A DNA stretch of 64,000 nt from Armatimonadota bacterium (GTDB lineage: Bacteria > Sysuimicrobiota > Sysuimicrobiia > Sysuimicrobiales > Humicultoraceae). A program made the translations under genes and the position numbers. The notes under the pieces are model-generated. The model searched no databases. It saw only the letters and a list, made by a program, of their open reading frames with translations, and had not been told where the DNA came from. This document shows, in pieces, positions 26,963 to 35,391 of the stretch; the stretch's first letter is position 1, and every line of letters starts with the position of its first letter. The stretch is from contig JAVKHP010000001.1 in assembly GCA_031459855.1 (NCBI GenBank), forward strand, positions 1,408,059 to 1,472,058, written 5' to 3'.

Positions 26963-27727
26963 CTAAACACGCAACCAGCTCCGCACCACGGTCCCCAGCT
27001 TGCCGTCGAACTCGGCGCGTGGGCCTTCCAGCTGGTTGCGACCGAATTCCAGGGTGTACACGTAGTCGGCCAGCGCCACCGCAGCCCGGACGTTCTGATC
27101 CACCAGGACGATCGTGCGCCCTTCCTCGCGCAGGCGGGCGACCTCCGCGTAGACCTGGTCGGCGACCACGGGCGCCAGCCCCGCGGAGGGCTCGTCCAGC
27201 AGCAGCACCGAGGGGTCGGTGACCATCATGCGCGCGATCTCCACCGTGCGCTGCTGCCCGCCGCTCAGGCTGCCGGCCAGCCGGGTGCGCCACGCCTCCA
27301 GCATGGGGTAGCGCGCGTAGACGCGTGCGACCGCTTCCCGGCGGCGGGACGGGGGCAGGCTCCAGGCACCCAGCTCCAGGTTCTCGTGGACGGTCAGGCC
27401 GGGGAAGACCGACCGGCCCTGCGGGAGCAGGCCGAGGCCCAGCGTGACCCGCTGGTGCACGGGCACGGTGGTGATGTCGCGGTCCTGCATGACGACCCGT
27501 CCGCGCCGCGGGTGCACCAGCCCGTACAGCACCCGCAGAGCCGTCGACTTGCCCGACCCGTTGGGGCCCAGCACCGCCGTCAGGCTGCCCGCACGGGCGA
27601 CGAGCGTCACGTCGTCGAGCACCACCTGCTCAGGGTAGTAACCAGCCACCACGTGCTCCATGCGCAGCTCCGCCGGCGCCGGCGGGCGCTGGATGCCCGT
27701 ACGGGTGGCGTCAGGCGCCGGTCGCAT
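26963..27727 (-). CDS. livF: Branched-chain amino acid type ABC transporter ATP-binding protein LivF (set 1)
   Basis: A 254-residue ABC ATPase of the LivF type: Walker A GPNGSGKSTALR, LLPQGRSVFPGLTVHENLEL, signature LSGGQQRTVEIARM, Walker B VLLLDEPSAGLAP, and VDQNVRAA in place of the usual switch-histidine context, as is normal for LivF. The start at 27727 overlaps livG by 17 bases; Met23 (27661) is an alternative that matches the usual LivF N-terminus better. Confidence 0.9.
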   Translation of the reverse strand: MRPAPDATRTGIQRPPAPAELRMEHVVAGYYPEQVVLDDVTLVARAGSLTAVLGPNGSGKSTALRVLYGLVHPRRGRVVMQDRDITTVPVHQRVTLGLGLLPQGRSVFPGLTVHENLELGAWSLPPSRRREAVARVYARYPMLEAWRTRLAGSLSGGQQRTVEIARMMVTDPSVLLLDEPSAGLAPVVADQVYAEVARLREEGRTIVLVDQNVRAAVALADYVYTLEFGRNQLEGPRAEFDGKLGTVVRSWLRV

Positions 27728-28430
27728 GGCCGAGGTACGCCTCGATGACCGCGCGGTCGTTGCGGACGCTGGCCGGGGTGCCGTCGGCGATGATGCGCCC
27801 CTGGTGCAGGCAGACGATCCGTTGCGACAGCGCCATCAGCACCGGGATCTCGTGACTCACCACGATGAACGCCACGCCCTCCCGGCGCAGGGCGTCGATC
27901 CGCGCCGTCATCACCTGGGTCACCTCGGGGTGGACGCCCGCGAAGGGCTCGTCCATCAGGACCAGGCGGGGTGCCGTCATGAGGGCGCGGGCGAACTCCA
28001 GCAGGCGCTGCTGGCCGCCCGAGAGCTGGCTGGCCGGCACGTCCGCGTGGCGGTCCAGGCCGACCGCAGCCAGCAGGTCCAGCGCCCGTGCGCGCGCGGT
28101 ACCGGGATCCACCGGCTGGTGCAGGAGCGGCACCAGCATGTTCTGCAGCACCGTCAGCGTGCGGAACACGCGGGTGTGCTGGAACGTGCGCATCACGCCC
28201 AGCGCCGCCAGCCGGTGCGGGGGCAGGCCCGCCGCGGGCTGTCCGTCGAGCCGCACCGTGCCGCGATCGGGCGCGTGGACGCCGTTGAGGGTGTTCAGCA
28301 GCGTGGTCTTCCCCGACCCGTTGGGGCCGATCACGCCCAGCACCGTGCCGGTCGGGAGGTCGAACGAGACCCCGTCCAGCGCCACGATGCCACCGAACGT
28401 CTTGGTCAGCGTCCTGACCTCCAGCAACAC
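27711..28430 (-). CDS. livG: Branched-chain amino acid type ABC transporter ATP-binding protein LivG (set 1)
   Basis: A 239-residue LivG-type ATPase with Walker A GPNGSGKTTLLN, the LivG-specific MRTFQHTRVFRTLTVLQNML segment, signature LSGGQQRLLEFARA, Walker B LVLMDEPFAGVHP and switch histidine VVSHEI. It lies 14 bases downstream of the livJ stop codon and upstream of livF. Confidence 0.91.
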   Translation of the reverse strand: MLLEVRTLTKTFGGIVALDGVSFDLPTGTVLGVIGPNGSGKTTLLNTLNGVHAPDRGTVRLDGQPAAGLPPHRLAALGVMRTFQHTRVFRTLTVLQNMLVPLLHQPVDPGTARARALDLLAAVGLDRHADVPASQLSGGQQRLLEFARALMTAPRLVLMDEPFAGVHPEVTQVMTARIDALRREGVAFIVVSHEIPVLMALSQRIVCLHQGRIIADGTPASVRNDRAVIEAYLGHATGA

Positions 28431-28444
28431 GGGGCCCCCGCACC

Positions 28445-29662
28445 TCAGGGCATGGGGATGACGGGTTTGGCCGTCGCCCGCGCGGGCGGCCAGATCACCT
28501 GGTTGCGGCCCCCGAGGAACTGGACCAGCACCTGGTTGTAGCTCGGGATGCCGTCCTTGTCGTACTCGATGAGCCCGTGCGCGGTGGCGAACTTGCGGCC
28601 CACCACGTAGGCCCGCAGCCTGGCCTGGTCGAGGGTGCCGGCGCCCTTGACCGCCTGCTCGAGCACCTGGAGGATCGTCAACGCTACGGTGGCGTACGCG
28701 GGGATCTCGCGGTACCCGAGCTTGGTCTGGAGGAAGGTGTGCAGCACCCCGATCTCCTTGAACTTGTCGGTCTGCGTGGCCATGGTGGTGCCGATGATGC
28801 CCTCACCCGCCGGGCCCAGGTCGCGCCAGTAGGGCAGCGTCGTCACCTGCGAGCCACACGCGCAGTAGATGGCGGGCTTGAAGCCCTGCTCGCGTGCGGT
28901 GCGCGCCAGCAGCGCCGCCGGGTTGGGCAACGAGAGGGCGAAGAAGAGGTCGACCCCGGCGGCTTTGGCCCGCTGGATCAACCCGCTCACGTCGCTGACC
29001 GTCGGCGCGTACTCCTCGTTCAGCACCACGGGGATCCCGCGCTGCCGGGCGAAGTTCAGCACGCCGCCGTACCCCTGGTAGCCGTTCTTCACCACCAGGG
29101 TGAAGGGGTTCTGCTCGGTGACCACGCCGATGCGGCGCGGCCGCTGGTCCGGCGGCAGGCTGTCGACCAGCTCGAAGATCCCCCGCGGGTAGTCGGGCTC
29201 CTGGTAGGTGTAGGCGCCCACGATCCACCGCGACTTCTTGAACAGCTCGATGCCGACGAACCCGCCGTTCCACAGGACCTTCTGGGCGGACTCCACGATG
29301 GGGATGACCGCTCCGCCCACGAGCGTGGTGTAGGGCGCCAGGACGAGGTCGACGTTGTCCTCTTTGAGCAGGCGCTGGTAGAGCGCCTGCGCCACCGCGG
29401 GCTTGCCCTCGTCGTCGTAGATGATCAGCCGCACCGGGCGGCCCAGCAGCCCGCCCTCGCGATTCACGCGGTCGGCCCAGTACTCGTAGATCGCCTTGTA
29501 GACCGCCGACGGACCGGAGAACGGGCCCGTCAGCCCCAGGCTGCCGCCGATCAGGACCGGTTTCGCCTCGGCCGGCCCGCCCGTGCCGGGCAGCCCGGCG
29601 ACGGCGACCAGTACGAGCGCGGCCAGGGCCGCCGCCAGCCCGCGGCGTGTTCCGTACGTCAT
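28445..29662 (-). CDS. livJ: Branched-chain amino acid type ABC transporter substrate-binding protein LivJ (set 1)
   Basis: A 405-residue exported binding protein: signal peptide GLAAALAALVLVAVAGLPGT, then LIGGSLGLTGPFSGPSAVYK, the NREGGLLGRPVRLIIYDDEG block and LAPYTTLVGGAVIPIVES. AGGAGG precedes the ATG. It follows the lipoyl E2 gene by 49 bases on the same strand, linking this importer to the 2-oxo-acid (or acetoin-type) dehydrogenase operon. The solute is probably amino-acid- or keto-acid-like. Confidence 0.9.
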   Translation of the reverse strand: MTYGTRRGLAAALAALVLVAVAGLPGTGGPAEAKPVLIGGSLGLTGPFSGPSAVYKAIYEYWADRVNREGGLLGRPVRLIIYDDEGKPAVAQALYQRLLKEDNVDLVLAPYTTLVGGAVIPIVESAQKVLWNGGFVGIELFKKSRWIVGAYTYQEPDYPRGIFELVDSLPPDQRPRRIGVVTEQNPFTLVVKNGYQGYGGVLNFARQRGIPVVLNEEYAPTVSDVSGLIQRAKAAGVDLFFALSLPNPAALLARTAREQGFKPAIYCACGSQVTTLPYWRDLGPAGEGIIGTTMATQTDKFKEIGVLHTFLQTKLGYREIPAYATVALTILQVLEQAVKGAGTLDQARLRAYVVGRKFATAHGLIEYDKDGIPSYNQVLVQFLGGRNQVIWPPARATAKPVIPMP

Positions 29663-29711
29663 GTGCCGTCACCTCCTGGTCGTGCGCTGCCAGATGCGCG
29701 CAGTGCACGTC

Positions 29712-31109
29712 TCACTGCAGCAACCCCAGCGGTTCCTCGATCAGGTCGGCCAGCGTCTGCAGGAACGCTGCCCCCCGCGCGCCGTCGACGACCCGGTGGT
29801 CGCACGACAGCGCGAGCCACACCATCGGCCGGATCGCTGCGCGGGTGCCGGCGGGCACGACGCGCGGCGCGATGCGCCCCACGGCCAGGATGGCGGCCTG
29901 GGGCGGGTTGATGATGGCCGTGAAGGCGTCGATGCCGTACATGCCCAGGTTGCTGATGGTGAAGGTGCCGCCGGCTAGGTCCTCGGGGCGCAGCCGGCCG
30001 GCCCGCGCCCGCTCCACCAGCGTCGCGCGACGCCGGGCGATCTCGTCCAGCGGCAGCCGGTCGGCGCCGGCGATCACCGGCACCACCAGCCCGTCGTCCG
30101 TGGCCACCGCGATGCCCACGTTGATCGCCTCGCCGTCGACGATCGTGCCCTGGTGCCACCGCGCGTACACCCGTGGGTGCTCGCGCAGCGCCATCGCCAC
30201 CAGCTTCACCAGCAGGTCGGTGTAGGTCAGGTCGACCCCAAGCCGCGCCGCGGCCTTCTCCCGCCAGGTCACGAGCCGTCCGGCGTGCACCTCGCGCAGC
30301 AGGAAGAAATGGGGCACCGACGTCCAGCTCTGCGTCGTGCGCTCGGCCATCAGCCGCCAGACGGTCGGCAGGGCGGCAGCCGCGGCCGGCGCTGCCGCCG
30401 GCGCCGGGCCGGCTGCGGGCGCGGCACCCGGTCCCACCAGGAGCGCCGGGCCGGCTGCGGACGCGGCACTCGGCCCTGCCACGGGCGCCGGACCCGCCAC
30501 CGGCGCGGCCGCACCCGCACCCGTCCGCACGGCCGCCAGCACGTCGGCAGCGAGCACCGCACCTCCCGGGCCGGAGCCGGACCCGGCCAGCGTCCGCAGG
30601 TCGACCCCGTGTTCGGCCGCCAGCCGCCGCGCTTTGGGTGAGGCGGCCACACGACCGCCCCGTGCGGCAGACGCCGGGGCCGATCCAGGTGCCGGGGGCA
30701 GCGCGGCTGCAGGCGACGCAGAGGCCGCAGACGCAGCTTCAGCCGGCACCACGCTCGCTGGCGCCTGCGCGGGTGCTGGCGGCGACGGTGCCACCGTCGC
30801 TGGCGCGGCTGGGGCGGCCCCAGCCTCGACGATGGACGGCCCCACCTGCTCCGCTTGGCCCCGGGCCTCCGCCGGCGCCAGGATCCGCGCGATGACCCGG
30901 CCCACCGGCACCTCGTCGCCCTCGGCCGCCGACACCTCGGCCAGCACCCCCGAGGCCGGCGCCTCCAGCTCGACGGTGGCCTTGTCGGTCTCGATCTCCA
31001 GCAGCGGCTCGCCCTCGCGGACGCTGTCGCCCTCGCGCTTGAGCCAGCGCAGCACCTTGCCCGTTTCCTGGGCCATGCCCAGGGCCGGCATGATGACGTC
31101 GGTCGGCAC
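29712..31109 (-). CDS. Lipoyl-dependent acyltransferase E2 of a 2-oxo-acid/acetoin dehydrogenase complex
   Basis: A 465-residue E2 core protein. It has one N-terminal lipoyl domain with the lipoylated Lys43 in EIETDKATVELEAP, a very Ala/Pro-rich flexible linker, an E3-binding domain (ASPKARRLAAEHGVDLRTLAG), a second Ala/Pro linker, and the C-terminal acetyltransferase domain with His438 and Asp442 in SCDHRVVDGARG. A GTG start follows AGGAGG. It transfers the acyl group made by E1 to CoA. E1-alpha and E1-beta are in the same operon; no E3 (dihydrolipoyl dehydrogenase) is in the window. Confidence 0.92.
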   Translation of the reverse strand: MPTDVIMPALGMAQETGKVLRWLKREGDSVREGEPLLEIETDKATVELEAPASGVLAEVSAAEGDEVPVGRVIARILAPAEARGQAEQVGPSIVEAGAAPAAPATVAPSPPAPAQAPASVVPAEAASAASASPAAALPPAPGSAPASAARGGRVAASPKARRLAAEHGVDLRTLAGSGSGPGGAVLAADVLAAVRTGAGAAAPVAGPAPVAGPSAASAAGPALLVGPGAAPAAGPAPAAAPAAAAALPTVWRLMAERTTQSWTSVPHFFLLREVHAGRLVTWREKAAARLGVDLTYTDLLVKLVAMALREHPRVYARWHQGTIVDGEAINVGIAVATDDGLVVPVIAGADRLPLDEIARRRATLVERARAGRLRPEDLAGGTFTISNLGMYGIDAFTAIINPPQAAILAVGRIAPRVVPAGTRAAIRPMVWLALSCDHRVVDGARGAAFLQTLADLIEEPLGLLQ

Positions 31110-31118
31110 GCGCGCCTC

Positions 31119-32465
31119 CTACCGCGCCGGCGCCTGGCTGCCTTCGACCGCGGCGCCGGCCATCACGGCCTCCAGCGGGCTCGTCGCCCGGTTCTTGTGC
31201 GACTCGGTCTCCCGGGTGGTCTCCAGCGGGCCCGTGGCCGTGTAGTAGCGGCGCCCGGCCACCATGAGCTTCTCGGCCGGGAAGCGGGTGATGACCTCGC
31301 AGCCGTCCTTCGTCACCACCAGCTGTTCCTCGATGCGCGCCGCCGACCACCCATCGGCCGCGGGCCAGAACGTCTCCAGGGCGAACACCATGTTCTCCTC
31401 GATGACCTCGGGGGCGTCGAACGACACCAGCCGGCTGAAGATCGGCTTCTCCCAGATCGAGAGGCCGACGCCGTGGCCGTACTGCAGCGCGAACGCCGCT
31501 TCCTCGTTGGGGAAGCCGAACTCCTGTGCCTTGGGCCACACCCGCACCACGTCGGCCGTGGTGGCGCCGGGACGGATCAGGGCGATGGCCGCGTCCAGGT
31601 AGTCGCGGCACCGCTTGTAGGCGTCCACCTGCGCCTGGCTCGCGCTGCCGATGACGAAGGTGCGGTAGTAGCACGTGCGGTACCCCAGGAAGGCGTGCAG
31701 GATGTCGAAGTAGACCGGGTCGCCCGGCCGCAGCACCCGGTCGGTGTAGACGTGCGGGTGCGGGCTGCAGCGCTCGCCCGAGATGGCGTTGACGCCCTCC
31801 ACGTGCTCGGAGCCCAGCTCGTAGAGCACCTTGTTCACCAGCGCCACGCACTCGTTCTCCCGCATACCGGGCCGCATCGCCTCGTAGAGCGCCTCGTAGG
31901 CCGCATCCACCATCATGCAGGCCGTGGTCAGCAGGACGATCTCGTCCTGGGTCTTGATCTTGCGGACCTCCTGCATCAGCGCCTGGCCGTCCACCACCGT
32001 GAGGCCCTCGGCCCGCAGGGCCTCCAGGACCGGCACCTCCACCACGTCCACGCCCAGGGGCTCGCGGTGCAGGTTGCGGGCCTCGAGCTCGACGCGGATC
32101 TTGCGGGCGACGTCCCGCGCCTGTCCCGGGTAGGCGCCGCGCAGGGTCGAGATGCCGGCCCGCGACCGCTCGCCCAGCCACGGGCAGTAGAGCTGGTGGT
32201 GGCGCGCCGCCGAGCCGAAGTCCCACAGGATCGGCTCGTCGTCCTGGGGCAGCAGCGCAAAGCGCACCAGCTTGTCCATGGCCCAGGTGCCGATGTGGGT
32301 GGCGGTGATGTACCGGATGTTGTTCATGTCGAAGCACAGCAGCGCGCCCAGCTCCGAGGCCTTCAGGAACCGCTTGGCGCGGGCCAGCCGCTCGCGGCGG
32401 AGCCGCTCCATGTCGACCCGCTGCTCCCAGTCCACGTGCATGAGGCCGAACGTCTTGAGTCCCAT
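31119..32465 (-). CDS. Creatinase-like M24 family protein (paralog 3)
   Basis: A 448-residue M24-fold protein inserted between the E1 and E2 genes. Its metal site keeps the first Asp (VYFDILHAF), the His (QYGHGVGLS) and both Glu residues (ALETFWPA, ARIEEQLVV), but the second Asp is replaced by Cys in GYRTCYYRTF. It may bind one metal or none. It starts at ATG 32465 with GGGAGGGAGG upstream and ends nine bases before the E2 start. A hydrolase that prepares the substrate of the adjacent dehydrogenase complex is a reasonable guess, not a demonstrated role. Confidence 0.85.
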   Translation of the reverse strand: MGLKTFGLMHVDWEQRVDMERLRRERLARAKRFLKASELGALLCFDMNNIRYITATHIGTWAMDKLVRFALLPQDDEPILWDFGSAARHHQLYCPWLGERSRAGISTLRGAYPGQARDVARKIRVELEARNLHREPLGVDVVEVPVLEALRAEGLTVVDGQALMQEVRKIKTQDEIVLLTTACMMVDAAYEALYEAMRPGMRENECVALVNKVLYELGSEHVEGVNAISGERCSPHPHVYTDRVLRPGDPVYFDILHAFLGYRTCYYRTFVIGSASQAQVDAYKRCRDYLDAAIALIRPGATTADVVRVWPKAQEFGFPNEEAAFALQYGHGVGLSIWEKPIFSRLVSFDAPEVIEENMVFALETFWPAADGWSAARIEEQLVVTKDGCEVITRFPAEKLMVAGRRYYTATGPLETTRETESHKNRATSPLEAVMAGAAVEGSQAPAR

Positions 32466-32493
32466 CGTCCTCCCTCCCGTCGCGCAGGCGGTC

Positions 32494-33519
32494 TCAGCGC
32501 GTGCCGCAGAGTTCCCGCGCCACGGCCGCGACCCGCTCGGCCGTCGGCACGGTCAGGTCCTCCAGCACCGGCGAGAACGGCACCGGCACGTGCATGGCGC
32601 CGAGCCGCCGCACCGGCGCGTCGAGGTCGTAGAAGGCGCCCTCGGCGATCACCGCGGCGAGCTCCCCGGTGACCCCGTACTTCTCGTAGCCCTCGTCCAC
32701 CACGATGACGCGGCCGGTCTTGCGGGCCGACGCCACCAGGGTCTCCACGTCCAGGGGCACGGTGGTCCGCGGGTCCACCACCTCGGCCTCGATCCCCTCG
32801 CCGGCCAGCAGCTCGGCGGCGGCCAGTGCCACGTGCACCATGCTGCTGGTGGCCACGATGGTCACGTCGCGCCCCGCGCGTTTCACGTCGGCGACGCCCA
32901 GGGGGATCACGTAGTCGTCCGCCGGCACCGGCCCCTTGAGCTGGTAGGTCATCTTGTCCTCGAAGACGATCACCGGGTTGTCGTCGCGGATGGCGGCTTT
33001 CAGCAGGCCCTTGGCGTCGTAGGGCGTGGAGGGCAGGGCCACCTTCAGGCCGGGGACGTGGCAGAGCCAGGCGTGCAGGCTCTGGCTGTGCTGGGCGGCC
33101 GAGCGGCGCGTGGCGCCCAGCGTCGTGCGGACGACCATGGGGACCCTGAGCTTGCCGCCCGACATGTAGTGGACCTTGGCGGCCTGGTTGACGATCTGGT
33201 CCATGGCCAGCGTGATGAAGTCGCCGAACATGATGTCCACCACGGGCCGCATGCCGGTCATGGCGGCGCCGACGGCGATGCCCGTGAATCCCGCCTCGGA
33301 GATGGGCGTGTCGATGACGCGGTCGCGGCCGAACTCCTCGACCAGGCCCGTCAGCACCTTGAAGGGGTGGCCCGCTTCGGCCACGTCCTCGCCGATGATG
33401 AACACCCGCGGGTCGCGGCGCATCTCCTCGGCCAACGCCTCGCGCACCGCCTGCGCGAAGGTGAGCTCCCGGACCTCCGGGGCAGTGGCGGGCTGGACCT
33501 GCGCGCTAGGCATAGACAT
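32494..33519 (-). CDS. Dehydrogenase complex E1 component, beta subunit
   Basis: A 341-residue thiamine-diphosphate enzyme subunit of the transketolase family: FAQAVREALAEEMRRDP, the GEDVAEAGHPFKVLTGL segment, DTPISEAGFTGIAVGAAMTG, and the C-terminal VIVDEGYEKYGVTGELAA. With E1-alpha it decarboxylates a 2-oxo acid (or cleaves an acetoin-like diketone) and acylates the E2 lipoate. ATGs at 33519 and 33513 both overlap the end of E1-alpha, so the subunits are coupled in translation. Confidence 0.93.
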   Translation of the reverse strand: MSMPSAQVQPATAPEVRELTFAQAVREALAEEMRRDPRVFIIGEDVAEAGHPFKVLTGLVEEFGRDRVIDTPISEAGFTGIAVGAAMTGMRPVVDIMFGDFITLAMDQIVNQAAKVHYMSGGKLRVPMVVRTTLGATRRSAAQHSQSLHAWLCHVPGLKVALPSTPYDAKGLLKAAIRDDNPVIVFEDKMTYQLKGPVPADDYVIPLGVADVKRAGRDVTIVATSSMVHVALAAAELLAGEGIEAEVVDPRTTVPLDVETLVASARKTGRVIVVDEGYEKYGVTGELAAVIAEGAFYDLDAPVRRLGAMHVPVPFSPVLEDLTVPTAERVAAVARELCGTR

Positions 33520-34507
33520 GCTGGTCCACCTCGCTCGCGTCGGGATAGGGGGCGTCCAGCGCGAAGGCCAGGCCACGGGCGATCTCCTCCCGCACCTTGG
33601 CGTCGAGCTGCGCCAGCAGGGCGGCGTCGGCGATGCCGTGGGCCGTCATCCACCGGGCCAGCAGCGTCAGCGGGTCACGCTCGGTCATCCACCACTGTTC
33701 CTCCTCGCGCGTGCGGTAGGCCCGGTTGACGTCGCCCACGTGGTGACCGCGGTACCGGTAGGTGTGGCAGAGCAGGAACGACGGCCCCTCGCCGGCCCGC
33801 GCCCGCGCCACCGCCGCGCGCGCCGCGCGCAGCACGGCGCGGACGTCCTGGCCGTCCACCTCCGTGCAGGGAATCCCAAACGCTTCGGGCCGCGCCGTCA
33901 TGGAGCCGGCGGTCGTCTCGCTGGCCGGCGTGTACTCGTTGTAGAGGTTGTTCTCGCACACGTAGACGACCGGCAGGCGCCACAGCGATGCCATGTTCAT
34001 CGCCTCGTAGAGCAGGCCCTGGCCCAGCGCGCCCTCCCCGAAGAAGCACACCGCCACCTGGTCCGTCCCGCGCATCCTGGCCGACAGTGCCGCGCCGGCG
34101 GCGATGCCGGCCGAGCCCCCCACGATGGCGTTGGCGCCCAGGTTGCCCACCTCGGGGTCGGCGATGTGCATCGACCCGCCCTTGCCTCGACAGTAGCCCG
34201 CGGCCTTCCCCAGCAGCTCGGCGAACATGCGGTCCACCGATGCGCCCTTGGCCAGGCAGTGGCCGTGGCCGCGGTGGGTGCTGGTGATGTAGTCGTCGCG
34301 CCGCAGCGCGGCGCACACCCCCACGGCCACCGCCTCCTCGCCGATGTAGAGGTGGGCGAGTCCGGGCATGCGGGCGCTGGTGTACAGCTCGTTGACCTGT
34401 TCTTCGAACCGCCGGATGGTCAGCATCTGCCGGTACAGGGCCCGCCACTGCTCGGGCCGGACGTCGGCCAGCTCGTCGCGGGGCGAGATCTCGGTCGCTC
34501 GCGTCAT
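33506..34507 (-). CDS. Dehydrogenase complex E1 component, alpha subunit
   Basis: A 333-residue thiamine-diphosphate-binding subunit. The cofactor motif is GEGALGQGLLYEAMNMA ... CENNLYNEYTP, with family blocks HLYIGEEAVAVGVCAALRRD, TSTHRGHGHCLAKG and CRGKGGSMHIADPEVGNLGA. The last resembles acetoin and pyruvate dehydrogenase alpha chains; the true substrate cannot be told apart by eye. Its ATG overlaps the preceding dehydrogenase gene by four bases (ATGA). Confidence 0.93.
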   Translation of the reverse strand: MTRATEISPRDELADVRPEQWRALYRQMLTIRRFEEQVNELYTSARMPGLAHLYIGEEAVAVGVCAALRRDDYITSTHRGHGHCLAKGASVDRMFAELLGKAAGYCRGKGGSMHIADPEVGNLGANAIVGGSAGIAAGAALSARMRGTDQVAVCFFGEGALGQGLLYEAMNMASLWRLPVVYVCENNLYNEYTPASETTAGSMTARPEAFGIPCTEVDGQDVRAVLRAARAAVARARAGEGPSFLLCHTYRYRGHHVGDVNRAYRTREEEQWWMTERDPLTLLARWMTAHGIADAALLAQLDAKVREEIARGLAFALDAPYPDASEVDQHVYA

Positions 34508-35391
34508 GGGTGCCCTCCCCCACCGGCCATGTCGGCCAGCACGTTGAACAGCGCCGCGAAGTCGCGATGGCCGTAGCCCATGGCGCGTGCCGCGCTCAGG
34601 AACTCGTTGGTCAGGGCGGTGGTGGGCAGCGGCACGCCCGCCTGGCGGCCCAGCTCCAGCGCCAGCAGCAGGTCCTTCTGCATCATGCGGCAGTCGAACC
34701 AGGCCTCCGGCGGCGGGGCCAGCACCAGCGGGCCCCGGTAGACCAGCATCGGCGAGGCGGCGACGCTGCGCAGCAGCACCTCCACGGCCGTCGCGCGCGG
34801 GATCCCGTTCTTCTCGGCCAGCAGCACGCCCTCTGAGAACGCCAGCATCTGCACGGCTAGGCTCAGGTTGGTGGCGATCTTCATGGTGACGGCCAGCCCC
34901 TGGGCGCCCACGTAGGTCACCGTCGGCCCGATCGCTTCCAGGACCGGCCGCACCCGCTCCAGGACCTCGCGGTCCCCGCCCACCATGATGGAGAGCCGGC
35001 CTTCCTCCAGCGTGGTCACGCTGCCCGAGACCGGGGCGTCGAGCATGTGCGCCCCGCGCGCCGCGACCTCGGCGGCCAGGGCCCGGCTCTCCGCGGGGCT
35101 CACGGTGCTCATGTCGATGTACACCGTGCCGGGGCGCAGGCCCGCCAGGATGCCGTCGGGCCCGCGGGTCACCGCGCGCAGGGCGTCGGTGTCCGCCATC
35201 ATGGTGATGACCACGTCGGCCGCCTCGGCCACCGCCCGCGGCGAGTCGGCCCAGCGCATGCCCAGGTCCACCAGCCACTGCGCCTTGGCCCGGGTGCGGT
35301 TGTAGCCGACCACCGGGTACCCGGCGTCCAGCAGCCGCTTGGCCATGCGGCTGCCCATCACGCCCAGTCCGACGAACCCGACCTGCGTCAT
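34504..35391 (-). CDS. 3-hydroxyisobutyrate dehydrogenase family NAD(P) oxidoreductase
   Basis: A 295-residue beta-hydroxyacid dehydrogenase: nucleotide-binding VGFVGLGVMGSRMAKRLLDA, substrate-binding DAPVSGSVTTLEEGRLSIM, and the catalytic Lys in GAQGLAVTMKIATNLS. The family oxidises 3-hydroxyisobutyrate, tartronate semialdehyde or similar C3-C4 hydroxy acids. It overlaps its neighbours on both sides by four bases, so it is firmly within the GntR-E1-E2 operon and could supply or drain the oxo acid for the complex. Confidence 0.9.
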   Translation of the reverse strand: MTQVGFVGLGVMGSRMAKRLLDAGYPVVGYNRTRAKAQWLVDLGMRWADSPRAVAEAADVVITMMADTDALRAVTRGPDGILAGLRPGTVYIDMSTVSPAESRALAAEVAARGAHMLDAPVSGSVTTLEEGRLSIMVGGDREVLERVRPVLEAIGPTVTYVGAQGLAVTMKIATNLSLAVQMLAFSEGVLLAEKNGIPRATAVEVLLRSVAASPMLVYRGPLVLAPPPEAWFDCRMMQKDLLLALELGRQAGVPLPTTALTNEFLSAARAMGYGHRDFAALFNVLADMAGGGGHP

